From Bacteroidales bacterium (GTDB taxonomy: Bacteria > Bacteroidota > Bacteroidia > Bacteroidales > Bacteroidaceae), in NCBI GenBank assembly GCA_004558535.1, contig SFCP01000007.1, positions 1 through 28,848 on the forward strand: 28,848 bases of DNA, in the 5' to 3' direction. The notes under the pieces are model-generated. The model was not told the DNA's origin, did not search any database, and saw only the letters and a program-made list of their open reading frames with translations. Positions 21,845 to 28,848 of the stretch are shown piece by piece. Numbering within the stretch: the stretch's first letter is position 1; each line of letters starts with the position of its first letter. The position numbers were made by a program, and so were the translations under genes.

Positions 21845-23866
21845 TCATTCGCTCAGGAATTTCTTTATTTCGTGGTACATATTCTGCGGCGTGTACCCCA
21901 ATTTTTCGTCCAGCACCTTGTAGGGGGCCGAGTAGCCGAAGTGGTCCAAGCCGTAGACCCTGCCATTGCCGCCCACCAAGCCCTCGAAGGTGACGGGAAG
22001 CCCTGCTGTCAGGCCAAATATCTTTGCTCCCTTGGGCAGGATGCTTTCCTGATACTCCTTGCTTTGACGGCGGAAGAGGCCTTCGCTGGGACAGCTCACC
22101 ACGCGTGCCTTGATGCCATCCTGCGCCAACAGTTGGGCAGCTTCGGCCAGTGTGCTGACTTCCGATCCGGACGCCACTAATATTACGTCGGGATTGCGCT
22201 CGGCCACAACTTCGTAGGCACCGCGTGCCACACCGCTGTAATCCGTCGTCTGGGGCAGGTCCTTCACGTTCTGTCGGCTGAATATCAATGCCGTCGGCGT
22301 GTCCATGTTCTCCATAGCCAATTGCCAGCATTTGGTAGCAGCGTGTACGTCGCAGGGGCGGAAGACGCGCACCGAGTCGCGGCCGCTGTGGTTTTTCAGC
22401 TTCTCCATCAGGCGGATTTGCGCCTCCTGCTCCACCGGTTCGTGTGTCGGTCCGTCCTCACCCACGCGGAATGCGTCGTGCGTCCATACGAACTTCACCG
22501 GCAGCTGCATCAGGGCCGCCATGCGGATAGCGGGCTTCATGTAGTCCGAGAAGACGAAGAAGGTGCCCATCGCCGTGATCAAGCCGCCGTGCAGCGTCAT
22601 ACCGATACATACACACGCCATCGTCAGTTCGCTGACGCCGGCTTGCAGGAAACCGCCAGCAAAGTTATCGCGTGTAATTTCAGTCGTGTGCTTCAGGAAG
22701 CCGTCCGTCTTGTCGGAATTGCAGAGGTCCGCCGAACTTACTATCATGTTGGGCATATACTCGGAGAGCAGTTCCAGGCACTTGGCCGAACCGTTTCGTG
22801 TGGGGGAGTTGGGCTTCTGCTCGATGCTTTCCCAGGGGATTTCGGGCAGCTTTCTGTCAAACCAATCCTTCAGCTTTGCAGCCTTTTCGGGGTTTGCGGC
22901 AGCCCATTCCTGCTCTTCGCGGTGCAGGCTTTCCACCTTCTTGCGCAGTTCCTCGGTCCGCTGGCGATACATCTCGGCCACTTCGGGACGGATGACGAAG
23001 GGCTGTTCCGGGTCACCGCCCAAATTCTTGACCGTATTGATATAGGCGTCACCGCCCAAAGGTGCGCCGTGCGTCTTGCAGTTGTGTTCGTAGCTGGAGC
23101 CGTCTCCTTGGCGTGCGCCCTTGCCCATGACCGTATGGCCTATGATCAGGGTGGGTCGGTTCGCTTCCTCGCCCGCTTTCTTCAGGGCAGCGCGTATGGC
23201 CTCGGGGTCATTGCCGTCGATTTCCATGACGTTCCAGTTCCACGCCTCGTATTTCATCTTGGTATCCTCCGAGATAACGGCAGCCGTCTCGGTGGAAAGT
23301 TGGATTTCATTGGCATCGAAGAACATGATGAGGTTGTTCAGCCCCAAATGTCCGGCCATGCGTCCTGCCCCCTGCGAGATTTCCTCCTGCACACCGCCGT
23401 CGCTGATATAGGCATAGATCTTCTCACGCAGGAAACCCGGATTGCCGGTCCGCGCATAGAGGGCTTTGGCAGCGATGGCAGCACCTACGGCGTAGGTATG
23501 TCCCTGTCCCAGAGGGCCGCTGGTATTTTCGATACCACGGGTGAAGTTGACTTCGGGATGGCCGGGCGTGGGCGAGCCCCACTGGCGGAACTGCTGCAGC
23601 TCGTCCAGTGTGAAGCGGCCGATCAGCGCCAATTGGGAATAAAGCATGGGGGACATGTGGCCCGGGTCGAGGAAGAAGCGGTCGCGCGTTTCCCACGTGG
23701 GATGGTCCGGGTCGAAGGTAAGAAATTCGGAGTAGAGCACATTGATGAAATCTGCTCCGCCCATAGCCCCGCCGGGATGTCCGGACTTTGCTTTTTCTAC
23801 CATTGCTACGGACAGGACGCGTATATTGTCCGCGGCCTGATTCATAAGTTTCGTGGAATGTTCCAT
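21845..23866 (-). CDS. tkt: Transketolase
   Basis: Transketolase moves two-carbon units between sugar phosphates, using thiamine diphosphate. The 673-residue protein has KSGHPGGAMGGAD at 27-39 with catalytic histidine 30, DPGHMSPM at 67-74, ENTSGPLGQGH at 113-123, and the cofactor motif running from SDGG at 155 to DAN at 184-186. The C-terminal half has the expected HDAFRVGEDGPTHEPVEQ. Length and sequence match the Bacteroides form. I chose the ATG at 23866 because the promoter -7 box covers the more upstream ATG at 23902. It is first in an operon with rpiB and transcribed away from relA. Confidence 0.96.
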   Translation of the reverse strand: MEHSTKLMNQAADNIRVLSVAMVEKAKSGHPGGAMGGADFINVLYSEFLTFDPDHPTWETRDRFFLDPGHMSPMLYSQLALIGRFTLDELQQFRQWGSPTPGHPEVNFTRGIENTSGPLGQGHTYAVGAAIAAKALYARTGNPGFLREKIYAYISDGGVQEEISQGAGRMAGHLGLNNLIMFFDANEIQLSTETAAVISEDTKMKYEAWNWNVMEIDGNDPEAIRAALKKAGEEANRPTLIIGHTVMGKGARQGDGSSYEHNCKTHGAPLGGDAYINTVKNLGGDPEQPFVIRPEVAEMYRQRTEELRKKVESLHREEQEWAAANPEKAAKLKDWFDRKLPEIPWESIEQKPNSPTRNGSAKCLELLSEYMPNMIVSSADLCNSDKTDGFLKHTTEITRDNFAGGFLQAGVSELTMACVCIGMTLHGGLITAMGTFFVFSDYMKPAIRMAALMQLPVKFVWTHDAFRVGEDGPTHEPVEQEAQIRLMEKLKNHSGRDSVRVFRPCDVHAATKCWQLAMENMDTPTALIFSRQNVKDLPQTTDYSGVARGAYEVVAERNPDVILVASGSEVSTLAEAAQLLAQDGIKARVVSCPSEGLFRRQSKEYQESILPKGAKIFGLTAGLPVTFEGLVGGNGRVYGLDHFGYSAPYKVLDEKLGYTPQNMYHEIKKFLSE

Positions 23867-23899
23867 AATGCCATTTTGCGGTTTGCGGTGATTTGCGTG

Positions 23900-23930
23900 C
23901 AAAAGTAATCATTTTTCTTGAGAACGGCAA
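23900..23930 (-). promoter_or_regulatory. Promoter of tkt-rpiB
   Basis: On the - strand TTG (23930-23928), 20 bases, then TACTTTTG (23907-23900). Transcription would start close to 23893, giving a leader of about 27 bases. Confidence 0.75.
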
Positions 23931-24340
23931 GGAGCCGTCCCCGGCAATGCAGCAAAAACTTCCTCACTGTATATATAATATGGTCTTTCCGGCCTTTGGG
24001 GGCGTACGGCGCAGGGGGAAGGGAAGAGGGGCAGACATGACAATACAAAAAAAGCTGTACCGATGATGTGATGAAACTCCGAGTAAAACAGGATTTGAGC
24101 GCCCTCCCCGCCTTTGTAATCCGACCCTACGCGTCGACCGCGCATATCGGCACGCCATTAGCGAGGCAAGCATTCTCGGCGTTAAGGATTAATTGATGAG
24201 ATTCCCAATCTAACCGGTACAGCTTTGTGGCTGCAAATGTACATCGTTCCCTCGGGGCCACCAAACTTTTCCTACATTTTTTTACAACCTGTTCGTTTTC
24301 CCGGCACGGGAAGGCCTCCTCAAATGTTAAAAGGGGGAAT
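23931..24340. other. Gene-free stretch upstream of tkt
   Basis: I see no credible coding frame, tRNA or terminator here. The few short open frames lack start signals and protein-like composition. It forms the left part of the 1.26-kb divergent gap between tkt and relA. Confidence 0.5.
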
Positions 24341-24346
24341 GGCGAA

Positions 24347-24378
24347 TTTGGAGTTTGCGATATTATTTTGTATCTTTG
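24347..24378 (+). promoter_or_regulatory. Orphan promoter in the tkt-relA gap
   Basis: TTTG (24347-24350), 20 bases, then TATCTTTG (24371-24378) match the promoter consensus. No gene follows; a terminator hairpin begins seven bases later. Confidence 0.65.
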
Positions 24379-24384
24379 TCGTAG

Positions 24385-24428
24385 AAACGAAGCAGACTCG
24401 TGAACAAACAGGGCCTGCTTCGTTTTTT
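24385..24428 (+). ncRNA. Candidate very short RNA ending in a terminator hairpin
   Basis: AAACGAAGCAG (24385-24395) pairs perfectly with CTGCTTCGTTT (24415-24425) around a 19-base loop, and TTTTTT (24423-24428) follows. With the promoter just upstream, the transcript would be only about 45 bases and almost wholly this stem-loop. It may be a small RNA or an early attenuator; at the least it is a + strand terminator. Confidence 0.5.
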
Positions 24429-24446
24429 ATGTGCCTAAATCGTGAG

Positions 24447-24534
24447 CAACTACCTTGGACTTAGAAAAAAATAAGTCCGAAGTAGTTGAAAATAGTGCCG
24501 AGATAATTGAAATTAAGTCCTACTTATTTTTTTT
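24447..24534 (+). promoter_or_regulatory. Tandem 21-base repeats with alternative hairpins and a T8 run
   Basis: A 17-base inverted repeat (24447-24463 with 24472-24488, one mismatch and one wobble) is overlapped by a possible second pairing of AAGTAG (24480-24485) with CTACTT (24520-24525), directly before eight T residues (24527-24534). The two cannot form together. The right arm also begins a degenerate 21-base tandem repeat (24472, 24493, 24514). From 24535 to 24900 I see only minor hairpins and no gene. Confidence 0.45.
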
Positions 24535-24901
24535 CACTCGCTTTTTGGGGAATTCTTCACGCTGGCCGAAAGTGTCAAAAATAGGACCAATTTCATCGTT
24601 TAAGAAAGTTTATATTAAATCATCTACCACCTATCAGACTGTCTCCCTCCCCCGGTCCTCACGCAAAGAGTTCCACCCACCGCCCCACTCTCAGTGCCAT
24701 CCCCAAGTCCCGGTGGGGAGTTTATGGAATCTGTTTTCCTGCGAAGAATACTTTCGTCCTTAGGTATCCCGCTACGACGAGCGATACGAGGCTACTGCGT
24801 CTTTTCCCATAACACCGATATTACCGCATGCTCTATATGCGTCAAAAAGGTAAACTTTTGCACCTCCCTCAAAAAAAAGGCGAGGCTGCGAGGCTTTTTC
24901 C

Positions 24902-24932
24902 TTGGCGGAATTTATCGGTTTTACTACTTTTG
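24902..24932 (+). promoter_or_regulatory. Promoter of relA
   Basis: TTG (24902-24904), 20 bases, then TACTTTTG (24925-24932). Transcription from here would leave a leader of about 190 bases before relA. Confidence 0.75.
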
Positions 24933-24963
24933 CAAGTGATTGGTGCCCCCTCCCCGCTACACA

Positions 24964-25048
24964 GGAGGGCGTGGTCCTCCCATGCCGGGGCCCGGCACAG
25001 CGTGGTCTACCATGGGTCTACCATGCCGTAGCCCGGCGTAGCCCACGC
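24964..25048 (+). promoter_or_regulatory. Folded GC-rich leader of relA
   Basis: Three hairpins follow one another. GGAGG pairs with CCTCC (24964-24980). TGCCG pairs with CGGCA within 24983-24997. A long nested stem spans 25000-25048: GCGTGG with CCACGC, CTAC with GTAG, GGG with CCC, and again CTAC with GTAG, around a CATGCC loop. Its arms contain the near repeats GTCTACCATG and GTAGCCC. A Shine-Dalgarno-like GGAGAG lies at 25121-25126. Confidence 0.6.
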
Positions 25049-25129
25049 GCAGCCCACTGGGGGTCGAGTCGCAGCACAGCGTGCCGCAATTCCCCCATCC
25101 ATCCTAAATATACAGATACAGGAGAGCCT

Positions 25130-27334
25130 ATGGATAACCTCACGTTTACACCCGCAGAGAGAAGAGAGCTGATGAGCGGCCTGAGAAGAATTTGGCGGGC
25201 CGAATCAGTAAAGCCCGACAGCCCTACGGCCCGACTTTTGCTGACGAGACTGACCGACACGGCCAGCGCCGGCGTACCCCGCGACGAATTTGGCCTGAAC
25301 CGCGCCGTATTGGCGGTGCAAAGCATAGCCCTGGCCGTGGAAAGCATGGGCCTGCGTGGTCCGGCACTGACTGCCTACCTGATTTCCGAAGTATGTACGG
25401 AGGCGGACGCAGTAGCCTTGGCCGCAGAATTTGGCAGCGAGGTGAAAGCTGCCGTAGAGGCCCTGCAACGCGTGAAGGCCATCGAGGCAAAGACGGAGGC
25501 CCTGCGCACGGACAACTTCCGCAACCTGCTGGTGAGTCAGGCGGGCGACATGCGCGTGGTGCTGCTGCTGATCGCAGGCTGCGTGGATCGAATGCGCAGA
25601 ATCAAGGACAGCGACAACGACGTGGCCCGACGGGACGTTTCGACCGAAGCTGCCTACGTCTACGCACCGCTGGCGCACAAATTGGGGCTCTACAAACTGA
25701 AAAGTGAGCTGGAGGACCTCTCGCTGAAATACCTGGAGCACGATGCCTACTACCGCATCAAGGAAAACCTGAACGCGACCAAGAAAAGCCGCGATGCCTA
25801 CATCGAGCGCTTCATCGCCCCCATCCGGAAAATGCTGGACGCCGAGGGCATGCGCTATCATATCAAGGGGCGCACAAAGAGCATCCACTCCATCTGGCAA
25901 AAGATGAAGAAGCAGGGCTGCGGCTTCGAGGGCGTGTTCGACCTGTTTGCCATCCGCATCATCCTGGACGTACCGCAGCAGCAGGAAAAGGCACAATGCT
26001 GGAAGGTGTTCTCGGTCATCACGGCAAAGTATGAAAGCAACCTGCACCGGCTGCGCGACTGGCTCACCGTGCCCAAGAGCAACGGCTACGAAAGTCTGCA
26101 CATCACCGTGCGGGGACCCGAAGACAAATGGGTGGAGGTGCAAATCCGCTCCGAACGCATGGACGAAATCGCCGAAAACGGACTGGCTGCACACTGGCGC
26201 TACAAAGGGGTAAGGGCCGGCCGGGGCGGCGTGGACAGCTGGTTGGCCGACATACGCTCAGCGCTGGAAACGGGCAACGAAAGCCTGCTGACTGAGAGCC
26301 TCTCGTCGGAGGGCAAGAAGCGCGAGACCTACGTATTCACACCAAAGGGAGACCTCTATGCCCTGCCCCCGGGGTCCACCGTGCTCGACTTTGCCTACAC
26401 CATCCACTCGGCTATCGGAAACCACTGCGTGGGCGCCAAGGTCAACGGACGCAATGTCTCCATCCGACAAACGCTCAACAGCGGCGAAACGGTGGAGATC
26501 CTGACGGCAGCCTCGCAAAAGCCGAAAGCGGAATGGCTGAATATCGTCGCCTCGAACCACGCCAAGGCCAAAATACGCGCGGCGGTGCGCGACCTGCAAG
26601 CCAGCGAAGGACTCATGGCCAAGGAACTACTGGCACGAAAGCTCAAGAACCGAAAAATCGAGTGGGACGAAAGCGTGATGAACCAGCTCATCAAGAAATC
26701 GGGATTCAAGGAAAGCAACGAGTTCTACAAAGCCCTTGCTGATGAGAAGCTGGATGCAGGCGCACTGATCGAAACCTACCAGGAACTGTACCGCCGGGAA
26801 GCGGGAACGGCAGAGCGGGCAGCCACACGATCGGCCGAAGAATTCAGTTTTGAAGCCGATGCCATCAACAAAAATGCAGCGGGAAGCAGCGACGTGCTGG
26901 TCATCGACCGCAATCTGAAGGGGCTGGACTTTCAGATGGCCCGCTGCTGCAATCCGGTGTATGGCGACGAGGTCTTCGGATTCGTCACTGTGTCGGGCGG
27001 CATCAAGATTCACCGCACGAACTGTCCCAATGCACCGGCCCTACGCGAACGGTTTGGCTATCGCATCGTGCCGGCACGCTGGGCCGGCAAGGGAGGCGGC
27101 AAATACAGCATCACACTGCACGTGGTGGGACACGACGACCTGGGCATCGTAAACAACATCACTTCCATCATCTCGAAAGAAGAGAAAATCATGCTTCGCA
27201 GCATCAACATCGACTCGCACGACGGCCTGTTCTCCGGCATGCTCACCGTCATGGTGGACGACACGCAGGTGTTGAACACCCTGATCAAGAAACTCCGCAC
27301 CGTGCGTGGCGTAAAAGCGGTGTCGCGCGCATGA
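25130..27334 (+). CDS. relA: RelA/SpoT-family (p)ppGpp synthetase, hydrolase domain degenerate
   Basis: This 734-residue protein makes the stringent-response alarmone from ATP and GTP or GDP. The domains in order are a degenerate HD region (about 20-190), synthetase (about 235-350, with GRTKSIHSIWQKM, FDLFAIRI, NGYESLH and EVQIRS), TGS (about 398-460, YVFTPKGDLYALPPGSTVLDFAY), a helical part, a CC/zinc-finger region (RCCNPVYGD, IHRTNCP near 604-625) and ACT (about 660-734). The HD motif of hydrolases is absent: YLISEV stands where LLHDVVEDT is expected, and the LADRLHN motif reads IAGCVDRM. It should therefore only synthesise, as E. coli RelA does. I chose the ATG at 25130, after GGAGAG; the frame runs further up through the leader but with unlike composition. 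The next gene overlaps by four bases. Confidence 0.94.
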   Translation: MDNLTFTPAERRELMSGLRRIWRAESVKPDSPTARLLLTRLTDTASAGVPRDEFGLNRAVLAVQSIALAVESMGLRGPALTAYLISEVCTEADAVALAAEFGSEVKAAVEALQRVKAIEAKTEALRTDNFRNLLVSQAGDMRVVLLLIAGCVDRMRRIKDSDNDVARRDVSTEAAYVYAPLAHKLGLYKLKSELEDLSLKYLEHDAYYRIKENLNATKKSRDAYIERFIAPIRKMLDAEGMRYHIKGRTKSIHSIWQKMKKQGCGFEGVFDLFAIRIILDVPQQQEKAQCWKVFSVITAKYESNLHRLRDWLTVPKSNGYESLHITVRGPEDKWVEVQIRSERMDEIAENGLAAHWRYKGVRAGRGGVDSWLADIRSALETGNESLLTESLSSEGKKRETYVFTPKGDLYALPPGSTVLDFAYTIHSAIGNHCVGAKVNGRNVSIRQTLNSGETVEILTAASQKPKAEWLNIVASNHAKAKIRAAVRDLQASEGLMAKELLARKLKNRKIEWDESVMNQLIKKSGFKESNEFYKALADEKLDAGALIETYQELYRREAGTAERAATRSAEEFSFEADAINKNAAGSSDVLVIDRNLKGLDFQMARCCNPVYGDEVFGFVTVSGGIKIHRTNCPNAPALRERFGYRIVPARWAGKGGGKYSITLHVVGHDDLGIVNNITSIISKEEKIMLRSINIDSHDGLFSGMLTVMVDDTQVLNTLIKKLRTVRGVKAVSRA

Positions 27335-28209
27335 AACCTCCCTACCCCACCAATCCCATCATCATGCACCCGCACCGCCTTATCCTCACCTGCATGCTAC
27401 TCCTCGGGCTGACAGCGACTGCTGCAGCACGCGTCGTCTACACGCCACAAGACTCGGCGCGCGTAGTGGAGTTGCTACGGACAGAGACGGGAGAAGAGGA
27501 CGTACTGTTCTATGCCCGTCAATTCTTGGGATTGCCCTACGTGGCGCATACACTGGAGGTAAGTGACCCGGAATGCCTGGTGGTCAACCTGCGGGAGCTG
27601 GACTGCACCACCTTCGTAGAAACGGTCTGCGCCCTGACACTCACACACCGGCAGGGGAAGGATTCGTTTGACGCCTTCTGCGAAAACCTGGAACGGATGC
27701 GCTACATGGACGGCCGGATGGACGGCTACTGCTCACGCCTGCACTACTTCACCTGGTGGATGCAGGACAACATCAAGAAAGGACTGGTAGGCGAGGTGAC
27801 AGACCCGCAGTACTTCACGGCCTGCATCACCGTCAACAACTTCTACATGAGCCGCCATCCCGACAGGTACACCCTCCTGAAAGGCCATCCCGACAGAGTA
27901 CGGGAAATCCGCCGATTGGAGGAAACATACAACGGCCCCGGCGGCAACTACCTGCCGCAAAAATACACCGGACTCAGCCGACAGCAACTCGGCGCCATAC
28001 ACAGCGGTGACATCGTGGCCATCGTGACGACCAAAGCCGGACTGGACTATTCCCACTTGGGCTTTGCCGTATGGGAACCCGACGGAAAACTACACATGAT
28101 CCACGCTTCGAGCCAACTGAAAAAAGTCGTCGAAGACACACGGCCGCTGCAAACCTATCTGTCCGGCATTTCCACCTCCATCGGTGTGCGGCTGCTACGT
28201 CTGAAATAG
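27331..28209 (+). CDS. DUF1460 secreted amidase-like protein
   Basis: This protein has a signal peptide (LILTCMLLLGLTATAAA) and a DUF1460 domain, a branch of the NlpC/P60 papain-like fold linked to cleavage of cell-wall peptides or muramoyl-alanine bonds. The catalytic cysteine should be 92 in LDCTTFVET and the histidine 242 in YSHLGFAV. CLVVNLRELDCTTF and NNFYMSRHPDRY are typical of the family. Two starts are possible: the ATG at 27331, which overlaps the relA stop as ATGA, or 27364, which gives a more usual signal peptide. It should act in the periplasm. The exact bond cut is not known from sequence. Confidence 0.88.
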   Translation: MKPPYPTNPIIMHPHRLILTCMLLLGLTATAAARVVYTPQDSARVVELLRTETGEEDVLFYARQFLGLPYVAHTLEVSDPECLVVNLRELDCTTFVETVCALTLTHRQGKDSFDAFCENLERMRYMDGRMDGYCSRLHYFTWWMQDNIKKGLVGEVTDPQYFTACITVNNFYMSRHPDRYTLLKGHPDRVREIRRLEETYNGPGGNYLPQKYTGLSRQQLGAIHSGDIVAIVTTKAGLDYSHLGFAVWEPDGKLHMIHASSQLKKVVEDTRPLQTYLSGISTSIGVRLLRLK

Positions 28210-28248
28210 CACCTCATTACCTCCTCCCCCTCATTCCCCTGTTCATCT

Positions 28249-28848
28249 ATGTCCCACAAAATCATCTCCATCCTCTGCCTACTGCTCCTGACCGCCCCCC
28301 TGTGGGGACAGCAAAGCAAGATCTACGACGCCGACCTGCGGACGCTGCGAATGACGGTGAACGGAAAATCCTGTGATTTCCCTGTCATCACACTGGGCAA
28401 GGGGGAGAGTTTCGACCTGTCCTTTGACGACCTGCGCCACGACTACCGCCGCTTCACCTACCGTCTGGAGCACGTTGCCGCAGACTTCCAAACGGACGAG
28501 GGACTCTTTGACAACGAATACATGGTGGCCGATGACAGCGAGTTACCGCTGGAGGGCTACACGCAAAGCATGAACACCTCCATCCTCTACAACCACTATT
28601 CCCTCAGCATCCCCAATGCGGACATGCGCCCACTGATTTCGGGGAACTACCGGCTGATCATCAACGGCGAGGACGAAGATGGCCAGCCGATGCGCGCCCT
28701 GGAGGTGTACTTTGGTGTGACAGAACAGTTGGCCCCCATCACGCTGAGTGCTACGACCGACACGGAAATCGACCGCAACGACGCACACCAGCAACTCACA
28801 CTGACGGTGGATTGCAGCAACTTAGGCGTACGCGATGCGGCAACGGAC
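28249..28848 (+). CDS. Type IX secretion plug-domain protein (DUF5103), 3'-truncated
   Basis: The frame is open from the ATG at 28249 to the window end, so 200 N-terminal residues are visible. A signal peptide (ISILCLLLLTAPLWG) is followed by YDADLRTLRMTVNG, SFDDLRHDYRRFTYRLEHVAADF, EGYTQSMNTSILYNHYSLSIPN and SGNYRLIING. This is the pattern of DUF5103, a family that includes the Flavobacterium Plug protein, which closes the SprA (Sov) translocon of the type IX secretion system. Homologues also exist in Bacteroidetes with no full type IX system, so its presence alone does not prove one. It follows the DUF1460 gene by 39 bases in the same direction, likely co-transcribed. Confidence 0.85.
   Translation, partial: MSHKIISILCLLLLTAPLWGQQSKIYDADLRTLRMTVNGKSCDFPVITLGKGESFDLSFDDLRHDYRRFTYRLEHVAADFQTDEGLFDNEYMVADDSELPLEGYTQSMNTSILYNHYSLSIPNADMRPLISGNYRLIINGEDEDGQPMRALEVYFGVTEQLAPITLSATTDTEIDRNDAHQQLTLTVDCSNLGVRDAATD

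Noticed and set aside
22322..23908. Open frame of about 528 codons antisense to tkt
   Set aside because: It is a shadow of the transketolase gene, with no start signal, no motif and unlikely composition.
24061..24240. Possible tRNA or other structured RNA
   Set aside because: No T-loop, anticodon stem or acceptor pairing could be laid out, and no known RNA signature was found.
24225..24763. Short open frames in the tkt-relA gap
   Set aside because: They overlap a promoter, a terminator and hairpins, have poor starts and no recognisable family. A coding remnant in 24455-24763 is only noted as a rival idea.
24902..25129. N-terminal extension of RelA by 76 residues
   Set aside because: It would start upstream of the -7 box at 24925-24932 and translate the folded leader; the extension is rich in Pro, Arg and Trp, and a good ribosome-binding site precedes the ATG at 25130.

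Overview
The window looks like a chromosomal piece of a fairly GC-rich member of the Bacteroidales (Bacteroidetes), perhaps near Prevotellaceae or Bacteroidaceae; I would not name a genus. Five things point there. Promoters follow the Bacteroidetes pattern TTG/TTTG, 19-20 bases, TAnnTTTG. One lipoprotein carries the phylum's surface-export signal directly after the lipidated cysteine. The glycogen synthase is of the eukaryote-like GT3 type. A 29-codon COX24-type ribosomal protein gene lies between HU and RNase E/G. A type IX secretion plug-domain protein starts at the right edge.

Layout on the + strand. 1-4829 is the end of a surface-glycan locus: a GNAT/FemAB-like acyltransferase cut by the window edge, a DegT-family sugar aminotransferase, and three family-2 glycosyltransferases packed with overlapping or near-overlapping ends. 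4891-9382 is a glycogen unit with its own promoter, GT3 glycogen synthase, glucan phosphorylase and a strong terminator. 9383-9790 holds repeats and the mazG promoter. mazG and a DUF4595-like surface lipoprotein follow, then menF-menD-menB of menaquinone synthesis, closed by a hairpin terminator.

Layout on the - strand, read right to left. tkt-rpiB (non-oxidative pentose phosphate pathway), HU, a 29-residue ribosomal protein, a possible 78-codon gene and rng (RNase E/G) lie between 23930 and 18960. ruvX, peptide deformylase and a secreted TPR protein lie between 18724 and 15381 and run head-on into the men terminator.

From 23900 to 25129 a 1.2-kb divergent region between tkt and relA has no convincing gene but much RNA-level structure: a promoter followed within about ten bases by a terminator hairpin, 21-base tandem repeats overlapping alternative hairpins, then the relA promoter and a GC-rich folded leader of about 190 bases. 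relA (ppGpp synthetase with a degenerate hydrolase domain), a DUF1460 cell-wall amidase-like protein and the plug-domain protein form the last + strand group.

A dispersed repeat of about 78 bp that carries a complete promoter occurs in front of mazG and, in tandem, in front of ruvX. Related copies with a changed -7 box sit ahead of the aminotransferase. There is no sign of CRISPR, insertion sequences, prophage, tRNA or rRNA. The protein genes are mostly ordinary; the less explained content is in the intergenic RNA and promoter elements.
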